This document shows positions 60,014-64,000 of a stretch of DNA of 64,000 nucleotides, one piece after another. The first letter of the stretch is position 1; each line of letters begins with the position of its first letter. The notes beneath the pieces are model-generated. The model was not told where the DNA came from, did no database searches, and was given only the letters and a program-made list of their open reading frames with translations. A program made the translations under genes and the position numbers. This DNA comes from Thinopyrum elongatum (lineage: Eukaryota; Streptophyta; Magnoliopsida; Poales; Poaceae). The stretch lies in contig CM022301.1 of NCBI GenBank assembly GCA_011799875.1, positions 321,984,929 through 322,048,928 of the forward strand, given 5' to 3'.

Positions 60014-63000
60014 ATGGCGAAGGATAAGGCGACGAAGTTGGAGCGCACCAAGAAGGTGGCCAAGGGGAAGAAGGCGTCGAGCTCCCGGCCCACTCTGCCG
60101 CCGGGTTGGATCCAGGGCGACTGGCTGCCCTCGACGGTCACAATGGAGGACCTCGAGGGGCTCACCGCCGATGGCTTGCTGGCCCCTGGATCTTGGAGGC
60201 TGCCAGAGGGGGAGATCGAGCATGCGCCGCGTGACGGAGAACGGGTCCTCCTCCTCACCCACATGGATAGAGGTTTTTCCCTGCCTCCTCATCCATTCTT
60301 TCATGGTTTCTTGAATTTCTTTGGTGCGCAAATCCACCACTTTCCTCCGAATACCATATCGTACTTTGCTGCCTTTGTCTCGATGTGTGAAAACTTCTTG
60401 GGCTGCCCTCCTCATTAGGGGTTATTCAAACATATTTTCACTTGCCGATCCCAGTCGGTCAAGAAAGCTAATCCGAGTGACGAGAAAACCCACGTGATTC
60501 AGATGTGTGGGGGTTTGGGTGTCCAGATGAGAGGTAGAAGTGCCTTCCCTTCCATGACCTTTCCCGAGTCAGTTAGGGGTTGGCAGTCAACCTGGTTTTA
60601 TTGCACTGACGTTCCGACCCCTGGTGCGCCAACTGGCCTTCCCCCTTTCTCGTTGGTGAGGCTCAGCGGTGCTCGCTCGCTGACTATGGATGAGGAGGAG
60701 AAAGCTGAGGTGGGGATCTTGGTAGAAGCCGTAGTTGAGTTGATCAGGGGAGGTGTTCCTCAGTCTACACATCCAGCCTCTGCAAGCACGCGACCACCCT
60801 ATGTGGTTGTATTCACGTGCTGATGACACCGCTCGAACCCATCCAGAGGAAGTCAAGGAGGAGACCGTGGCATAGTGGCTCAGGAGCATCACCGGAGCCC
60901 GTGACAACCCGCGTGGATCCAAACGAATTCAGCCTTTCGACGCCGAGCATCTTCTATGAGAGGTGAGACATAACTTGCCGAGTGTATTACCATCTGTTTT
61001 CAATATGCAACTGTATTGAGGACTGACTGACTTTGATACTTGTGCTTTGCAGGCGTTCACGAAGATGTATTCGCCTGTGCCGAATGGAGAACAACTCGTT
61101 GAAGGAATGAAGAGCGAAGATGGCAGTGCTGATTTCGACTATGCCGACGACAGCGAGGATAATAGTGATGACTCAGAGGAGAGTGAGGAAGTCGAGCCCC
61201 CTCCACGCACCGAGCGTCGATCCAAACAGACCCAAGACCCGGCGGCCAGCCAGGGCAAGGCCGTGGCGTCGAGTGTCAGGAATCCAAAACGCACTTGGAC
61301 TGCAACACCAGACCCGACTGAGAAATCAGCGAAATAGCTCAAGGTGGCGCCAGTGAAACATCGGAAGGCTCTCCCTCGAATCAAGGTCTCGGTGCCTATC
61401 GCTTCGACGTGAGTGCTTCTTCCTTTTCTCTTTCTTTCTTACTATTGCAGAACTTCGTGCTTTCGCTGACCAAGTGAACATTGTGTGCCAGAGCTTCTAC
61501 TTCGATAACATCGCCCATGCAGGTTGATGAGGAGCATGCGGAGGCGGATACTACGAATGCAGCCACCTCTCGGCGAGGTGCGACACGTTTGCACTCTGTT
61601 CTGTTTCATTGGTTGATTTGTCGATTGAACGGACTGTTGTTGTTGAATGACTGCAGAACCAACAGATATCATACAACTTCCTGACGCCGACAAAGACGAG
61701 CGTCCGAAAGGTGCGGGTGACGAAGGTACGACCTTGAGCACTCCCCGCAGTTTCACTCGAAGGGTGCCGTCAAGCAGAGCACCCCGAGTGCTGCCCGCTG
61801 CGATGCCTCAGGAGCCTGGTGGTTCGTCTCAAGCTGTCGCTATCTCTACCGCTCCGCTGTCGACTATTCCGCCTTTGGTATCAACTCTTCCAGCTTCGGG
61901 CCCTGCTGGCCAATCTCAAGTGCTGATCCCTCCGACTGCATCGTCAACTCCTGTGCCGACTGTATTCACTCTACATCACGTTCCCGAAGACCAGGCCGGG
62001 GCCAACAAGGAAGCCATGATCCAAGCTAATTTGATGATGCAACATCTGAAGGAGGTGTCTGAAGGCAGCAAGTTAGCTTATGACACCAGCACGGCCCTTC
62101 AGGCGAATGTCTGAGTAAGTGCGATTGTAAGTTGATTTCTGATTGAATTTCTCCCATTTAACTTGACTCTGTACGCCCACTGGCTGTCTCTGTACACCCA
62201 GTGGGTGCCTTTGTTGTTTGATCGTAACTCTCCACTCGGTCTGGTCAGGCCGTGCTGAGTGGGAGGTGATCCAGTCGGGGCACACTGAGTGCACCCACTG
62301 GGTGTAGTCCCCGAGACTGCCGTCGAATGCTTGATTCGGCGGGGGTCTTTGTATGTGTTTGGCTGTAGCTCTTCACTCGGACCGGTCAGGCCGTGCCGAG
62401 TGGGAATGGATCCAATGGGGGCACACTGAGTGCACCCACTGGGTGTAGTCCCCGAGACCGCCATCGAGTGTGTGACTCGGTGGGGGTCTGAGAACGCCAT
62501 CTTTTTTTTGCTCTTCACTCGGGCCAGTCGGGCTGAAGTCGAGTGGAAATGGATCCAATGGGGTCACGCTGAGTGCACCCACTGGGTGTAGTCCCCGAGA
62601 CAGCTGTTGAATGTTTGATTCAGCGGGGGTCTTAGAATTGTTTGTCTGTAGCAACTGGACTTGCTCCTCTCCACTCGGAAGTAGAGGAATATTTGACTGA
62701 ATTGTTTCTTTCTTAATCTCAGAAAACTTGTGAGCTCGGGACTTAGTATGCTGCCCTGGAGAAAGAGAAGAACCAACTCCAACTGGACTTGGAACTGACC
62801 AAAAATAACTTGGAGCATGCTCAGATGGAGGCAAAGACCATGGGAGGTAAATCCTGTCGACTGAATGTACTGTTGTTCTTTTCTTCTGTCCTTTGAGCCG
62901 AGTAGCTTTACTCGAATAGATGTGCGTAATGAGAACCATCAACTTCAAGCGTGATTCAGGAATGTTATTTCTTTAGACACTATGAAGCAGGCCCTAGAAA

Positions 63001-63859
63001 AGAAGGACGAAGAACTCGCGGGCGCTCAGAAGGTGGCAAAGGAGAAGACTGAAGCCGCTGAGGCAAAGCTAGCTTCAGTCGGAAAGTTGGAGGAAGAGAA
63101 TGCGTCTCTGAAAACTGCTATGGAAGATCTCAAGAAGGAATGGGCCGGATGGGCCAAGAAGATGGAAGACCAAGCGAGTGCCTTTGAATCAGAGAAAACA
63201 GCCCTGACCGACAAAGTGGACCAACTTACCCAGAAGAGGGATGCGCTGGAGAAATATCTGGGAGGTTTCGCGAAGAAGATGTATGGCATGCTTGAAGGTA
63301 CCTCTCGTTGTCCGAGTGAATTTCTCTGACTCTCGAACGCAAGGGCATAACTAATCTTTTCTTTCTTCCCTGTGCAGAATTCTGTCAAAACTTTGAGGAG
63401 GAGACTGATCGGATCAAGACGGATCTAGATCCCACCAAGTCACTCGTAAAGGACGCAGTGGCTCTGAACATGTTGCGACTCGAAGCTCGTCTTGAAGATG
63501 TCCGAGGGTATATCACTCGTCTGAGGGCCGCGCTGGCGAAGATAGATAAAGAACTGTGGCCTGAGGATACACTCCAGAATGATCTCGAGTCAATGATGAC
63601 TCGACTTAACGAGGTCCCTGGTCGAGTGCAAGCATGGAAGAAGTTTGCTGCTCGCTATGGGGCTGATGTGGCACTCTCCCTCGTCCGAGTCCACTGCATA
63701 GATGCCAAGGAGGAAAAACTGAAGGCTCTCCAGGTGGCAAACACAAAGAAACTCCAATTTGAAGCTTTCATGGAGACTTTCATCAAGGCAGCCACTCAGA
63801 TATCTGACGGCATAGACCTGGACATCTTCGTCGAGCCAGCGAGTCCCACCGGTGCGTGA
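60014..63859 (+). pseudogene. Transposon-associated gene, 'putative gypsy type transposon' family, with coiled coil
   Basis: The ATG at 60014 opens a basic N-terminus (MAKDKATKLERTKKVAKGKK) followed by a domain with LPPGWIQGDWLPSTVT, FLNFFGAQIHHFPPNT and WQSTWFYCTDVP, recalling the grass PF04195 family. An in-frame TAG (60416-60418) interrupts it; the frame continues to a TGA at 60821, past which homology seems to shift frame. Further exon-like blocks follow: 61053-61336 (acidic DDSEDNSDDSEESEE), about 61492-61578, 61657-62114 (Ser/Pro-rich), about 62724-62847, 62976-63297 and 63379-63859. The last three are heptad-rich coiled coil. These genes are carried by retroelements or CACTA elements; function is unknown. 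Stops in several exons make it a pseudogene. Confidence 0.65.
62225..62650 (+). repeat. Three tandem repeats of about 143 bp in an intron
   Basis: Units starting at about 62225, 62367 and 62511 each contain CTCCACTCGG or CTTCACTCGG, CACTGAGTGCACCCACTGGG (variants), TGTAGTCCCCGAGAC and GGGGGTCTT. A short palindrome, CACCCAGTGGGTG (62198-62210), stands just upstream and resembles the core of the unit. Confidence 0.85.
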
Positions 63860-64000
63860 AGAGAAACTTTATGATTCGAACTTATTTGCCTTGGTATGCC
63901 GAGTGGTTTTGTAACCATTAAAACTTGTTCGGGCCTTCTGCCCGAGTACTTTTGTTTGTGCTTGAAGTTATGGATCCATCCGAATGTTACCTCCTTGGTT

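Noticed and set aside
59716..60415. Antisense ORFs of about 180 codons
   Set aside because: They run opposite to the plus-strand gene starting at 60014, whose product matches a known grass family.

Overview
The window is nuclear DNA of a grass, almost certainly the wheat/barley tribe (Triticeae). It holds two intact-looking intron-rich housekeeping genes in a short gene island, with more than 40 kb of nested transposable elements on the right-hand side. No bacterial, organellar or rRNA/tRNA gene signal was seen.

Left part (1-5.5 kb): a frameshifted fragment of a HAD-type phosphatase gene, a textbook Helitron 3' terminus at 1946-1974, a foldback MITE, a LINE/SINE tail, a decayed LINE endonuclease domain, and a minisatellite-bearing element at about 4.5-5.5 kb.

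Gene island (5.5-15.1 kb): CTU1 (tRNA wobble-uridine 2-thiolation; ten exons, 359 aa, one U12-type AT-AC intron) on the plus strand, convergent with the cytosolic phenylalanyl-tRNA synthetase alpha subunit (18 exons, 498 aa) on the minus strand. Both act in tRNA maturation or charging. Small MITEs sit in their introns and a dead LINE 3' end lies between them.

15-21.5 kb: a GC-rich repeat-like block, a decayed mariner-like transposase pseudogene, and a possible second, minus-strand Helitron terminus.

21.5-43.98 kb is a nest resolved from target-site duplications and split LTRs. LTR retrotransposon A (plus strand) has its 5' LTR in three pieces. It is split by element B, a minus-strand non-autonomous LTR element with TSD CCGGC and one 283-aa ORF of unknown function, and by a solo LTR with TSD CCCAT. 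The 5' LTR of B is in turn split by an 11,406-bp non-autonomous Helitron (27391-38796). That Helitron carries exon-like gene fragments and a three-copy tandem array of about 1.8 kb per unit.

43.98-58.3 kb: the gag of A runs into what looks like the terminus of a CACTA DNA transposon. Sixteen bases inside it sits a complete 13.6-kb minus-strand Ty3/Gypsy chromovirus (TSD GAGAC, LTRs of 4.1 and 4.5 kb, gag-protease-RT-RNaseH-integrase-chromodomain, all broken by stops and frameshifts).

58.3-64 kb: CACTA interior or neighbouring sequence, a probable LTR, and a multi-exon, stop-containing gene of the grass 'putative gypsy type transposon' protein family with a C-terminal coiled coil, which runs to about 140 bases before the window end.
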